Source of the DNA: an uncultured Clostridia bacterium
GTDB taxonomy: Bacteria > Bacillota > Clostridia > Christensenellales > Borkfalkiaceae
Direction: 5' to 3'
Assembly (NCBI GenBank): GCA_947630605.1
Contig: CANRIO010000006.1
Coordinates: 1 to 40,663 of the forward strand
DNA: 40,663 nucleotides
Shown here one piece after another: positions 31,437 through 39,919 of the stretch. Made by a program: the position numbers and the translations under genes. How positions within the stretch are numbered: position 1 is the first letter of the stretch; each line of letters opens with the position of its first letter. The notes under the pieces were generated by a model, which was not told where the DNA came from, did no database searches, and was given only the letters and a program-made list of their open reading frames with translations.

Positions 31437-33095
31437 CTACCCGACGAACTCGCTGTAATGCTCGATCACACCCACAAAGGAGTCGAGCATCGTCGCGAAT
31501 CCGTCAATCTTTCTATCGTTGTTATGCCCCGCTTTGCACGGGAGCAGGTTTTTGTTTCTCGTATCTTCTTCGACGGCTACGTTGGTAAGGCACCACTTTA
31601 CGACGGGGTTGTTTCGGTAGTTCACCTTCTTTTCCCGTAGCCATGCTTCGAGCTTTTGGAACGGGACTGAAAGCGTCTTGCTCCCCTGCGGGCATCGTAT
31701 CAGGCATTCGCCTTCTCGGAAGCCCTCGTTGTGCAGCGCGCTCACGAGATAGCGCGCCGAATAGGGATCGTAATATATCCACCGATATCTGATGTCGTAT
31801 TGCTCGACCATCCGGCACGCATAGCGCACGATCTCGGTGTAGTCGATGCTGTCCTTCCCCGCGATGCGGATGAAGCCCTGCTCCACCCAAATTCGCCACA
31901 CATTCCCCATCCTCTCGTCTTTCGACACCTTGTCGAAAAAGTTCTGCGACATCCAAAACATTGTCTCAACGCAAAACTCGCCTTCGCGCTCGTCCCAAAA
32001 CGTCGTCGAGAAGCTCGTAAGGTCGTTCGTAAGCGAGAGGTCGAAGCCGCCGATCGCGTCATAGTGGCGAAATCTATTGAGGTCGAATGTCCGCTCATTG
32101 TTGATATCGTCGTATTCAAAGTAGGCATCTCCGCTTACGCCGCCGATGTTGAAATGCTTGACCTTTACGGCGTTCAAGCTCTGCGTCTTTGACTGCGCCT
32201 CTTGTACGATCTGCCGCAGACGCTCGTATGTGAAGATGGTTCCGAGGCTCGGATTCGCCTGCTGCCAGTTGTCTTCGTTCAGCCAGTCTTTCGGATCGTC
32301 AAGTTCATACAAAAGGGAGAACTTCCGATCATCCGGAATGATGCCATCGATGATGTCGCAGCTGTTTTTATATTCAGAATCGAAAAGCCCCTCTCGCACA
32401 TATCCCTTTGTCGTCAGCATGATGAGGAGCGGGTCCGCGACGGCGATCTGCCCGTTGTGCAGAATGTCATAAAGTGCCTGCGTGAGTTCGTGGACCTCGT
32501 CGAGGATGACGACTTTCGGGATCTTTCCGTCCAGCACCTCCGGCGTATTCGCTAACGGCATGAACATTGAAAAACCGTTTTGCCGAATGTTTTGAATGGC
32601 GAACTGCCTCTTCCGCAACATCGTCTGAAGTTGCGGCGATTGTGCCAGCATGTTCGCCGCCTCCTGCCAAACGATGCGCGACTGCTGCAAAGCGTTTGCC
32701 GCGGAATATACCTCGTTGCCCTTTTTGGCCGTCTCGTAAAGAGCGATCGGCGACACCATCGTTGTCTTTCCGTTCTTCTTTCCGACGAGGATGAAATTGT
32801 TCTGATGCTTTCTTCGATCGCTTCCGCGCTCGACGAAACCATATATCGATGAAAGTGCCGCCTTTTGCCATAGGAGATATTGAAGCGGTTGCCCGATCCA
32901 TTCGTCCTTACTTTGCCGGCAGAATTTTTCACCAAATTCGATGGGCCTTGATGCGAGCTTTGCGTTGTAATACCATCTCGAGTCGTGCCCGTCCAAAATC
33001 GGTATCAGGTTGAGATATTGCTTTTTTACGCGCTTGGGAATATTGACCTTCCCATGTTCCCCCGCGTTTAAGTACTCCTCGATCCATACAGGCAT
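31437..33095 (-). CDS. terL: Terminase large subunit
   Basis: 552 aa. ATPase: Walker A-type FILVGKKNGKTTMVS (about residues 100-112), Walker B KVVILDEVHEL, coupling motif MLTTKGYV. The nuclease half has GGFDLSLTNDLTSF with metal-binding Asp, and YRWIYYDPYSARYL. Belongs to the P27-associated/Terminase_1-like large subunits. It starts 2 bp after terS. Confidence 0.94.
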   Translation of the reverse strand: MPVWIEEYLNAGEHGKVNIPKRVKKQYLNLIPILDGHDSRWYYNAKLASRPIEFGEKFCRQSKDEWIGQPLQYLLWQKAALSSIYGFVERGSDRRKHQNNFILVGKKNGKTTMVSPIALYETAKKGNEVYSAANALQQSRIVWQEAANMLAQSPQLQTMLRKRQFAIQNIRQNGFSMFMPLANTPEVLDGKIPKVVILDEVHELTQALYDILHNGQIAVADPLLIMLTTKGYVREGLFDSEYKNSCDIIDGIIPDDRKFSLLYELDDPKDWLNEDNWQQANPSLGTIFTYERLRQIVQEAQSKTQSLNAVKVKHFNIGGVSGDAYFEYDDINNERTFDLNRFRHYDAIGGFDLSLTNDLTSFSTTFWDEREGEFCVETMFWMSQNFFDKVSKDERMGNVWRIWVEQGFIRIAGKDSIDYTEIVRYACRMVEQYDIRYRWIYYDPYSARYLVSALHNEGFREGECLIRCPQGSKTLSVPFQKLEAWLREKKVNYRNNPVVKWCLTNVAVEEDTRNKNLLPCKAGHNNDRKIDGFATMLDSFVGVIEHYSEFVG

Positions 33096-33097
33096 AT

Positions 33098-33649
33098 CTA
33101 TTCATCGTCCATGAATTGTTCTGCTGCGGAGCGGTTACTCTTTTCTCTGCGAACGGCGATCGCCGCGCGTCCCGTAGGCGTCAGTGCGAGCTGCTCCGCG
33201 AGAACGCGGATCGTGGCATTATGTTTGTTGATCTCCCGCAGAATGGGGTTGACGATTTCTCGTTCGCTCTGCCCTCCGATTTGCTGCGAGATCTGCCCGG
33301 AGCCTGTCTTGAATACCGAAGCCGACTTTGTCTGATCGACCACGAGGACCTTCGCTTTTTGTTCCTGCGTCCACTGCTTATACAGGCGATCCCTTATGTC
33401 CACCTCCATGCAATAGCTCGCAAGGGTTTGTTTGTCGAGATCGTTCAAAATCTCTATGTTGAGTTCTTTGTAGAGCTTGACGATCCGCCGCCACTCTTTT
33501 TGGGCGTCTTTCGTCAATAAGCTCGGCGGCGTCAGCTTCGCACTTTTGATCTTCGGTGTCTCCTCTTTCTGCCGCTCTATGACTCCCGCATCTTTGTATA
33601 TCGAATTGTCCTTCAGCTCAGGCGGAATTGCCTTCCTTCCCGCTCCCAT
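33098..33649 (-). CDS. terS: Terminase small subunit, P27 family
   Basis: 183 aa from the ATG at 33649 (MGAGRKAIPPELK); a TTG 12 codons upstream is less likely. LTKDAQKEWRRIVKLYKELNIEILNDLDKQTLASYC is the P27 family core, and the end is a charged helix. It binds pac/cos DNA and hands it to TerL. Overlaps the HNH gene by 32 bp. Confidence 0.88.
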   Translation of the reverse strand: MGAGRKAIPPELKDNSIYKDAGVIERQKEETPKIKSAKLTPPSLLTKDAQKEWRRIVKLYKELNIEILNDLDKQTLASYCMEVDIRDRLYKQWTQEQKAKVLVVDQTKSASVFKTGSGQISQQIGGQSEREIVNPILREINKHNATIRVLAEQLALTPTGRAAIAVRREKSNRSAAEQFMDDE

Positions 33650-33980
33650 TGATTTTTCGCACCATGCCGTTCTCGTCGAACTCAAGCCCCGGTGCGAGAA
33701 CCTCCCCTTGCTTTCTCGCTGCGTTGTGGCAATGAAGGCACAAAAGCATGAAGTTTTCCTCGTTCAACGATATGTCTGGATCGCCGACGTTCTCTGCCGT
33801 CAGTTCGATCTTATGATGGACGTGGAACTGCTTCATGAACGGCTTGATCGCGGGATCTGCGTACTTATTCCCGCAGATCTCGCAGATGTACCCCCTGCTT
33901 GCCGCATATGCGTCTCGCGCTTTTCTCCATGCCTTGCTGTTATAAAATCGCGTTAAGATCGGATTTCTCTCATATTGCAT
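33618..33980 (-). CDS. Phage HNH endonuclease next to terminase
   Basis: 120 aa. ICEICGNKY, FHVHHKIELTAENVGDPDISLNEENFMLLCLHCHN is a full HNH-ME motif with two CxxC knuckles. HNH proteins beside terminase assist DNA cleavage at packaging in HK97-like phages. Ribosome site AAAGGTGAGCG. Confidence 0.9.
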   Translation of the reverse strand: MQYERNPILTRFYNSKAWRKARDAYAASRGYICEICGNKYADPAIKPFMKQFHVHHKIELTAENVGDPDISLNEENFMLLCLHCHNAARKQGEVLAPGLEFDENGMVRKINGSGKEGNSA

Positions 33981-35259
33981 CGCTCACCTTTACGGCTCTG
34001 CGCCCTGTAAAAGTCTCCCATCGGTCGATGATCGCGCTGGCATATCTTTCATCCAGTTCGATCATTCGGCATTGACGCCCGAGCTGTTCGCAGGCAATCA
34101 TTGTCGAACCGCTTCCCCCGAAGGGATCGAATACTATATCGTCGCGCCTGCTGCTATTTGCGATCAGACGCGCCATCAGGCGCACCGGCTTCATCGTTGG
34201 ATGCTGTTCGCTCGCGTTCGGTTTGTCCTCGCGGAGAACCGTGCTTGCCGCCCCATCCGCCGCCCGATACATCGCCTCACAGAGCTGTATCAGCTCCTCC
34301 TTCTTCATCCTTCGGAAGTTCTTCGGCGCATCGCTTTCCTGCACGGTCGTTTGCGTGCGATCGTCTACGAAATAGTGCGGCGCACCGCCTTTCCAGCCGT
34401 ATAGGCACGGCTCATGCCGCCATTGGTAGTCCTTCCGCCCAAGCACCAGCGCATTTTTCACCCATATGAGTTGCTGATTGGGCACAAGGCCTGCGGCGCG
34501 TAGAGCCATCTCAAAGTCGACATGCCGAAGCCCAGCATACCAAACGTAAAATGCAGCCCCTGGTTCGCTGTATCTCTCAATGAGCTTGAAGGCTTCCGTA
34601 AGAAACTTTTGGAATGCCTCGCTGCTCATATGGTCATTCGCGACCTTGAGCTTCTTCCCCGTTCCACCGGTGTAGTCGACATTGTATGGCGGATCGGTGA
34701 CGGTGAGGTTAGCCCTAAAATGCGCCCCCCCCCCGTTTTGTAAGACATGCTTAACTATCACTTCATCCGTGCTGTCTCCGCAGACAAGCCTATGTCTGCC
34801 GAGTTCCCACATCTCGCCCTTCTTTACGCGTGGCTTTTCTTCATCGTTCGGTGTGTAGTTGTCTTCGCTGACATTCGCCGTCTCGTCCGAATCGACCACG
34901 ACGCCGAAAAGCGATAGATCGAAATCTGCAAGCTCCGCGACCGCCTTTGCAAGAAGCACTTCGTCAAAGCCGCTCGCCATGTTCGTCGCGTTGTGTGCGA
35001 TGGCGTATGCCCTGCGCTCTTCATTTGACGCGAAATCAAGGCGGATGCACTCCGCCTCGGTGTACCCGAGCTGCTTCAACGCGAGATACCTTCCGTGTCC
35101 TTCCACGATCAGGTTGTTCTCGCCCCATACGCCGATTGGATCGCAATATCCAAAGCGTTTGATGCTCTCGACGATCTGCTGAATTTGGCTCTCCGGATGC
35201 AGCTTCGCATTCTCCGGGTCCATCGTCAGCCGAGATAGCTCTATCTTCTCAATTCTCAT
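33970..35259 (-). CDS. ParB-domain/DNA methyltransferase fusion
   Basis: 429 aa from MRIEKIELSRLT (35259). Residues 1-100 are ParB/Srx-like (DPENAKLHPESQIQQIVESIKRFG, IVEGHGRYLALKQLGYTE). The C-terminal part is a beta-class DNA methylase: motif IV DPPYNVDY near residue 190 precedes motif I DPFGGSGSTMIACEQ near 390; HPTMKPVRL is typical. It may methylate N6-adenine or N4-cytosine to protect phage DNA or control packaging. A G10 tract (34725-34734) lies in codons just before DPPY; a one-base slip would leave only the ParB half. Confidence 0.9.
   Translation of the reverse strand: MRIEKIELSRLTMDPENAKLHPESQIQQIVESIKRFGYCDPIGVWGENNLIVEGHGRYLALKQLGYTEAECIRLDFASNEERRAYAIAHNATNMASGFDEVLLAKAVAELADFDLSLFGVVVDSDETANVSEDNYTPNDEEKPRVKKGEMWELGRHRLVCGDSTDEVIVKHVLQNGGGAHFRANLTVTDPPYNVDYTGGTGKKLKVANDHMSSEAFQKFLTEAFKLIERYSEPGAAFYVWYAGLRHVDFEMALRAAGLVPNQQLIWVKNALVLGRKDYQWRHEPCLYGWKGGAPHYFVDDRTQTTVQESDAPKNFRRMKKEELIQLCEAMYRAADGAASTVLREDKPNASEQHPTMKPVRLMARLIANSSRRDDIVFDPFGGSGSTMIACEQLGRQCRMIELDERYASAIIDRWETFTGRRAVKVSDAI
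34725..34734 (-). repeat. G10 homopolymer in the methyltransferase gene
   Basis: Ten C's on the plus strand (10 G's in coding sense) encode Gly-Gly-Gly plus the first base of an Ala codon, 15 residues or so before the catalytic DPPY. Tracts of this length are prone to slipped-strand change. Confidence 0.9.
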
Positions 35260-35443
35260 GCAAGATTTTTGCTCTTTTTGGCAAATTTTCGATTTTCCGT
35301 TAAAAAAATGTGTTCGACTCCATGCGCCGTTGTCCGCCCGGATGACCGTCCCGCGCATCCCCCCCCTATGGGGGGAACCGCGAACTCCACTGAGCGACAA
35401 TATCATTCTAAATCTCGAGCGCAAGAAAAACCATGCAGAAAAA
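35260..35443. other. Non-coding gap upstream of the methyltransferase
   Basis: 184 bp between the regulator stop and the methylase start. It contains a run of 8 C's (35359-35366) facing 6 G's (35370-35375), a 6-bp G/C stem with a 3-nt loop, and an AT-rich stretch before the start codon. No gene is seen. Confidence 0.5.
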
Positions 35444-35905
35444 TTACGATTTTTTCGCGACCTTTTTCGCGATTTTTTCGTCAATTTGTCTGCCCCAATA
35501 GAGGTATGCGAACCAAGCGATCGCCTTCTTCCTTTTCACATAAACCGTTCCGATGCTCCACACGTCAAGCACTTCGGCAATCTTCTCCTTCGTCATTCGC
35601 TTGAAGTACCAGCATGAGAGCAGGGTGCGGAGCTGTGCATCGTCGATCGCATCGACCGCGCCATGTATCTCTTCAAGCTCTGCCGTCGCATCGTCGATGC
35701 TCCTTATCAGCTCGGCGAGTTCTGCCGCGTCGTTCAAGATCTCTTGCCCGTCCGATCTTTCGCTCCCCTCGCTTTCGTATGCGTATTGAAGCCTTGGGGC
35801 TACCTTCTTCGTGAGCCTCTCCCGCCTCTTTGTCATTTGTGTGATCGCCGCTTCTTTTTTCGGCACGGAGTATAGGATCTGCTCCGCTTCTTTGAAATAA
35901 TTCAT
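35444..35905 (-). CDS. ArpU/sigma-like phage transcription regulator
   Basis: 153 aa from the ATG with an AGGGGG ribosome site (35905). Helical N-terminus, then a sigma region-4-like helix-turn-helix: CWYFKRMTKEKIAEVLDVWSIGTVYVKRKKAI. Such DUF1492/ArpU proteins just upstream of terminase activate phage late genes. Consistent with the position here. Confidence 0.75.
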   Translation of the reverse strand: MNYFKEAEQILYSVPKKEAAITQMTKRRERLTKKVAPRLQYAYESEGSERSDGQEILNDAAELAELIRSIDDATAELEEIHGAVDAIDDAQLRTLLSCWYFKRMTKEKIAEVLDVWSIGTVYVKRKKAIAWFAYLYWGRQIDEKIAKKVAKKS

Positions 35906-35916
35906 ATCGACCCCCT

Positions 35917-36693
35917 TCAGCCTGTTCGGCACATCCTCCTCATGAACCTTGCATCTTTCCGATATAGCCGCACGAGAAGATGATATCCGCCATCCTCATC
36001 GGAAAAGTAGGCATCTGCCTCCGCGAAGTAATATCCATCGAAGAGCCGCTCGTATGGCGCACGATCCTCAGTGTCTCTCCAAAGCTCTTCGACCGTCTTG
36101 TGTGATAATCTTCCGTTCCTTACATGGGGCTGCGGATGCACCAAGTTCTTTGATGCGTTGAATGATTTGAAATATAAATTTTGCTTGACCATGTATTTCC
36201 CCTTCCCGACGAGGCCCGTCTCGTTGAAGTGGAGCGGCGAAGCCTTTATGTACCCTTTCCCCCACAGGATTTCCAGCACGCCTATGTCAACCCCTCCCGA
36301 TATGACGAGATGGTGATGGAAGCGTCCTTTTTTCGTTCCCTTCTCGATCACGCCGATGTATTTCAATTCCGGCAGTCCATTCTTCTTTCGATATCGCTTG
36401 AGCCGTCGAAGGAAGTTCTGCTGGTCCTTCTTTGCCTGCATATCGTCTTTTGGATGGCTTGCCTCGTCGTATGTCAGATCGAGAGACAGGTCCTCTTTTG
36501 TGAAGTTCGCATTGAGTAGGCGGATCAATCTATTTTCGCTGTTTTTTTTGTTGACCCTTTTCTGCGCCTCCGGCGTCGGCTTTGCCTTTCTCTTCCGCCC
36601 TCCGCAACGTCTCCCCTCCGAATAGCAGGGGAATATGTAGATTTCTTTGTAGTCGCCGCAGTCGTACTCTTTTTCCCGATAGATCCTTCGCAT
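35917..36693 (-). CDS. HUH rolling-circle replication initiator-like protein
   Basis: 258 aa from the ATG at 36693 (ribosome site GGAGAAAATC). GRFHHHLVISGGV is the metal-binding HUH motif, and KGKYMVKQNLYF supplies the nucleophilic Tyr with Lys (YxxK). This is the ORF2/G2P-type Rep of rolling-circle replicons, here in a tailed phage. It would nick one strand at a nearby origin. A purine-rich G4-like tract lies directly upstream. Confidence 0.8.
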   Translation of the reverse strand: MRRIYREKEYDCGDYKEIYIFPCYSEGRRCGGRKRKAKPTPEAQKRVNKKNSENRLIRLLNANFTKEDLSLDLTYDEASHPKDDMQAKKDQQNFLRRLKRYRKKNGLPELKYIGVIEKGTKKGRFHHHLVISGGVDIGVLEILWGKGYIKASPLHFNETGLVGKGKYMVKQNLYFKSFNASKNLVHPQPHVRNGRLSHKTVEELWRDTEDRAPYERLFDGYYFAEADAYFSDEDGGYHLLVRLYRKDARFMRRMCRTG

Positions 36694-36943
36694 GATTTTC
36701 TCCAATCGCTCTTGACTTCCCTGGGGGGACGGGCGAGCTTTCCCCTCTCCCTTCCCCCCGCCCCTTCCCTCTTCCCATCTCACCCCATCCGTGGTCGTTA
36801 TGTTAATACCTATTACGAGCCTCACAACGGGGCGTCGGCCCGTATATTTTTTGACGCGGATGTGATGATCGGCTTTTGCCTTATATATAATAGGAAAGGA
36901 GTTCCACCGCCCGGTGCGCGGACGGCTTTACTCCTTCATCAAT
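36694..36943. other. Non-coding region upstream of the Rep gene, possible origin
   Basis: 250 bp. It contains a polypyrimidine tract on the plus strand (36738-36776, one interruption) and an AT island with TTATATATAATA near 36881-36893. No reading frame of gene quality was seen. It could carry the Rep nick site or promoter. Confidence 0.45.
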
Positions 36944-37243
36944 TCAATCTCTCATGTCCCATCTTTTTGCCTCCCTCTTCGGAGCGAACGCATGAAGCGG
37001 CACATCCTTCTTTGAGTCGTTTACCGCTTTTGCATCTTCCCAGTACTGGTTGTCCTCTGCCGCCGTCTTTGCCGCGATGAGCGACCCCGATGGCGGCATA
37101 TTGAAGTTCTTCCCCCCGACTTTCTTCGAGCGGTACTTCACCCAAAACCGACGCAGACCGCCACGCCGCGATTCTTGGATATAAAAGGTGCCCGCTTCCC
37201 CTTCGGCGACATGCAGGGTGCTTTTGCGCTTCTCCCAAACCAT
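36944..37243 (-). CDS. Small phage protein, unknown
   Basis: 99 aa if it starts at MVWEKRKS (37243), just past the upstream stop and behind GAGGGG; longer starts exist (37288). TFYIQESRRGGLRRFWVKYRSKKVGGKNFNM is basic, and the end is charged. Not recognised. Possibly DNA-binding, given its charge and its place before the Rep gene. Confidence 0.55.
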   Translation of the reverse strand: MVWEKRKSTLHVAEGEAGTFYIQESRRGGLRRFWVKYRSKKVGGKNFNMPPSGSLIAAKTAAEDNQYWEDAKAVNDSKKDVPLHAFAPKREAKRWDMRD

Positions 37244-37250
37244 CCCCGAT

Positions 37251-37559
37251 TCACTTCCCCTCTTCATCTTCTTTTCCATTGCCCGCATCCTCTCCTTCTC
37301 CGCCGCCCGCGCCGGTGTTCTCCCCGCTGAGGTATTTTCCCATTTGTTTGATGATCGCCTTTGCGCGTGTTCCCCCGATGTCGTATGTCGATTTGAGGAC
37401 GGCTTCAAGCACGGCCGGAAAGGCCTCTACCGAAGTCACGGATGCCCTGCCCGCCTTCACGCCTTTTGCGTATATTTCCGCCGCCCACTCCGCCATCTCC
37501 TCGTAGTTCATTTTCTTGATATCGCTGTATGCCGATAACGATAATGTATAGTTTTTCAT
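37251..37559 (-). CDS. Small helical phage protein, unknown
   Basis: 102 aa, ATGA overlap with the previous stop and a GAGGAGGGAG ribosome site. MKNYTLSLSAYSDIKKMNYEEMAEWAAEIYAKGVKAG is helical, and the C-terminus is a low-complexity acidic tail (GENTGAGGGEGEDAGNGKEDEEG). No family recognised. Confidence 0.65.
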   Translation of the reverse strand: MKNYTLSLSAYSDIKKMNYEEMAEWAAEIYAKGVKAGRASVTSVEAFPAVLEAVLKSTYDIGGTRAKAIIKQMGKYLSGENTGAGGGEGEDAGNGKEDEEGK

Positions 37560-37798
37560 GGCTCCCTCCTCATTGCTCCGCTTAAACGGCTGCAAGCCGC
37601 TTTTTCATAATTTCGAGATAGATAGGTTTTTACTTTCCAGCGACACCCACATTCAATGCAACAATAAATATTCGTCCAAATGCCATCGGCCACAAGGTTT
37701 CCCATCTTGTTTCTGCAAGTTGGGCACGTCTCAGCCTCTGCATAGTACTTCTGTTCGTCCCTATATTCCTGTGCGGACTTTATGATTTTCTTTTCCAT
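37556..37798 (-). CDS. Zinc-ribbon phage protein
   Basis: 80 aa from MEKKIIKSAQEYRDE (37798). CPTCRNKM and CCIECGCRW form a zinc ribbon with four or more Cys. Such small zinc proteins are frequent in early phage regions and may bind nucleic acid. Ribosome site GGGG before TTTTCAT. Confidence 0.7.
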   Translation of the reverse strand: MEKKIIKSAQEYRDEQKYYAEAETCPTCRNKMGNLVADGIWTNIYCCIECGCRWKVKTYLSRNYEKAACSRLSGAMRREP

Positions 37799-37809
37799 AT
37801 GAAAACCCC

Positions 37810-38424
37810 TTATATCCACCCTATCGTGGGTTCGCCTTGAAAGCCTTTTTCCCAAACGAACCATGCGTATGCGACCGCAGAGCCGCCGCCCTCGCGTACC
37901 TTCTCAAAGTCGCCGTTTTTCGCACAAAGGACGCGTTCTGAAAAAACATAGATCCTGCGCGGTGGTGTGCGCCTGAAAAGATCTGCATACCGCGCCTTCC
38001 CCTCCAAAAATGTCAATTTCAGGAACATGTAGCAACGGCATCTGTTCGGAAGGAGATCCAACGCTTTCGCCACGAACTCTTTTGCGCTCTTATATGGCGG
38101 ATTTGTGAATATGTCGAAGTCGCCAGCGAACGGCACCATCTGCGCCGCCAAGAAGTCAAGCTCTCCGTCGAAATGCTCGTAGCCTCTATCCTGAATGTCG
38201 GTGCTATGTACTTTGAAGCCGTACTCCGTCAACCGCCGTGATAAATGCCCCTCTCCGCAGGCGCATTCCCATACCTGTCGATGGGGACGTTCCACCGCAA
38301 AGAGCTTGTCCACGGCGATTGGATCCGTCGCGTAGTAGTCATCCTGCTCGCGCTCCTTGTCCGTGTGGTTACTCGCTCCGATGATCCGCCATATCGCGTT
38401 TCCGTCACCGCTCCAATCTTTCAT
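37810..38424 (-). CDS. SAM-dependent DNA methyltransferase-like protein
   Basis: 204 aa from MKDWSGDGNA (38424). Motif I WECACGEGHLSRRL precedes the catalytic-type motif IV FDIFTNPPYKSAKEF; this order suits an adenine-specific methylase. No target-recognition domain is visible, so specificity is unknown. Overlaps the small ORF upstream by 20 bp. A second methylase in the same phage points to anti-restriction. Confidence 0.8.
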   Translation of the reverse strand: MKDWSGDGNAIWRIIGASNHTDKEREQDDYYATDPIAVDKLFAVERPHRQVWECACGEGHLSRRLTEYGFKVHSTDIQDRGYEHFDGELDFLAAQMVPFAGDFDIFTNPPYKSAKEFVAKALDLLPNRCRCYMFLKLTFLEGKARYADLFRRTPPRRIYVFSERVLCAKNGDFEKVREGGGSAVAYAWFVWEKGFQGEPTIGWI

Positions 38425-38575
38425 CCGCCTTCCTCTCTGCACTTTCGATCAATTCGATCAGGCACGCGCATTCTTCCCGTTCGCTCTTATCCGCCCGCTC
38501 TGCATATTCGCGGAGAGCTTTCTTGAGAATTTTGCTGTCCTTTTTCGTCCCGATGATCTTTATGTTGACCGTCAT
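38405..38575 (-). CDS. Small charged helical protein (56 aa)
   Basis: MTVNIKIIGTKKDSKILKKA and then a helix with many Glu, Lys and Arg (REYAERADKSEREECACL), ending ADERLER. The start overlaps the ASCH stop (ATGA) and the end overlaps the methylase start; tight overlaps at both ends support it as a real gene. Function unknown. Confidence 0.6.
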   Translation of the reverse strand: MTVNIKIIGTKKDSKILKKALREYAERADKSEREECACLIELIESAERKADERLER

Positions 38576-39153
38576 CCCGCGTCAACCTCCACATAGCACC
38601 AACTCTGCGGCGGGTGGATTTTGAACTCTCGCAGCTCTCTCTGCTTGTCGTAGATTTTGAGGTCGGAAATGTGCCAGCCGTAGAAAACGTGGTCGCCCTT
38701 GCCGAGATACTCCCGAAGTTCTTCCCACGTCAAGCAAGACTGCTTGAAGAAAGGAACATCCTTGTAGTTCTCCTGTTCGTTGTCGGCGATCGTCTCGTAT
38801 TCGTATTCGCCGTATTCCTCGAAGTCGTCGGGTTCGTAGCGTTCCCTCACGGCTTCGTATGTTTCATCGTCCCAAAACTCACCTTCGTAAAGCGTGATTT
38901 CGTCGCACACAAATTCGCCGATGACCTTTCCGAGAAGCTGTGCCATAAGTGGCTGATATTCTTTCGGTATGCGGTTGAACGACCGCCTGTCCCGACTGCA
39001 ATAGATGAGCGACTTCCTGTCCCAATCGGAGGCTTGCGGGAAGCTCTTGCGAACTTCCACCGTCTTTCCCTGCTCGACCTTCCACCCCATAGCGCGGGCG
39101 ATGATGAGGAAAACGTAGTAGGGCTGAATAGATGTCAAAATTGATCTTCTCAC
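38572..39153 (-). CDS. ASCH/PUA-like domain phage protein
   Basis: 193 aa from a GTG (39153) in a GTGA overlap, with GGAGGT 6 bp upstream. RRSILTSIQPYYVFLIIARAMGWKVEQGKTVEVRKSFP is the ASCH-type opening that binds modified bases or RNA; DLKIYDKQRELREFKI lies near the end. Common in early regions of Firmicutes phages. The role is unclear. Confidence 0.72.
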   Translation of the reverse strand: MRRSILTSIQPYYVFLIIARAMGWKVEQGKTVEVRKSFPQASDWDRKSLIYCSRDRRSFNRIPKEYQPLMAQLLGKVIGEFVCDEITLYEGEFWDDETYEAVRERYEPDDFEEYGEYEYETIADNEQENYKDVPFFKQSCLTWEELREYLGKGDHVFYGWHISDLKIYDKQRELREFKIHPPQSWCYVEVDAG

Positions 39154-39335
39154 TTCTTTACCTCCACAACATCCGCATCCAATTCCGCGACCAAAACCAC
39201 TTCCCAGCACATTTTGTTCGCTTCTTTTTGGCTCTCGTATCGTTTCGCTTCGTTCTTTTCCCGAACTATTTCTTCGCGATCGTTGATGTAGCCTGTGACT
39301 TTCCTTCCATCCTTGATCCTTACAATGAAGCTCAT
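39150..39335 (-). CDS. Small phage protein, unknown (61 aa)
   Basis: MSFIVRIKDGRKVTGYINDREEIVREKNEAKRYESQKEAN and a short beta end. Ends in the GTGA overlap with the ASCH gene. Unrecognised. Confidence 0.55.
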   Translation of the reverse strand: MSFIVRIKDGRKVTGYINDREEIVREKNEAKRYESQKEANKMCWEVVLVAELDADVVEVKK

Positions 39336-39350
39336 CTCGCCTCCGTTTTT

Positions 39351-39590
39351 TCATCGCCTTAAAGCATTTCTTTGAATATCGCTTCGATCACCGCTTTTTC
39401 CATCTTGCTTGCAGTCCTTCGCGTTCTCCGCGCTTTTCATGTTGTGAAATACCGTCTTTTGGCATTCCTCTTCATACCTCGCCCGTGCTTCCCCCTTCGA
39501 ATAGCCATAGTACTGCCGCACGCCGAGCGCTCCATAGACCGCCCATGCGCCGCGTGCATTTTTTTCGATGAGGAAGATGTTGTCGCTCAT
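39351..39590 (-). CDS. Small phage protein, unknown (79 aa)
   Basis: MSDNIFLIEKNARGAWAVYGALGVRQYYGYSKGEARARYEEEC is a compact beta-beta-alpha pattern; the end is basic and disordered. Start overlaps the upstream stop (ATGA). Unrecognised. Confidence 0.55.
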   Translation of the reverse strand: MSDNIFLIEKNARGAWAVYGALGVRQYYGYSKGEARARYEEECQKTVFHNMKSAENAKDCKQDGKSGDRSDIQRNALRR

Positions 39591-39919
39591 AGCTTCCCTC
39601 GCGCTTCATATTTCGCCCATATGCCGCGGAAACAGACCGTGTCGTCCATTCCGCCGTCGGGGAGAATTGCCGCACATAATTCCGTCTTGCTCCCATAGGC
39701 GCAGTTCTTTGTGCAGTTGTCCTCTCCGCTATTGAGGAGCAGGAGGAGCAGATACCGCTCAAAGCCCTTGAAACTTCCTTCCTCGACCAGTCGCCCGTCC
39801 TCTATCAGATTTTCAATCCGCCACAGCTCATGATAGGCGGGATCGTTCGGCTCTTCTTCGCGATATGTAAGCCTCTTCCTCTTTCCGCTCTCTCGGAGTT
39901 CATCGTACTTCGTTCTCAT
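39587..39919 (-). CDS. Small phage protein, unknown (110 aa)
   Basis: Charged N-terminus, a helix FKGFERYLLLLLLNSGED, and Cys-containing segments (NCTKNCAYG, AAILPDGGMDD). Overlaps neighbours by 4 bp on both sides. Unrecognised. Confidence 0.55.
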   Translation of the reverse strand: MRTKYDELRESGKRKRLTYREEEPNDPAYHELWRIENLIEDGRLVEEGSFKGFERYLLLLLLNSGEDNCTKNCAYGSKTELCAAILPDGGMDDTVCFRGIWAKYEARGKL

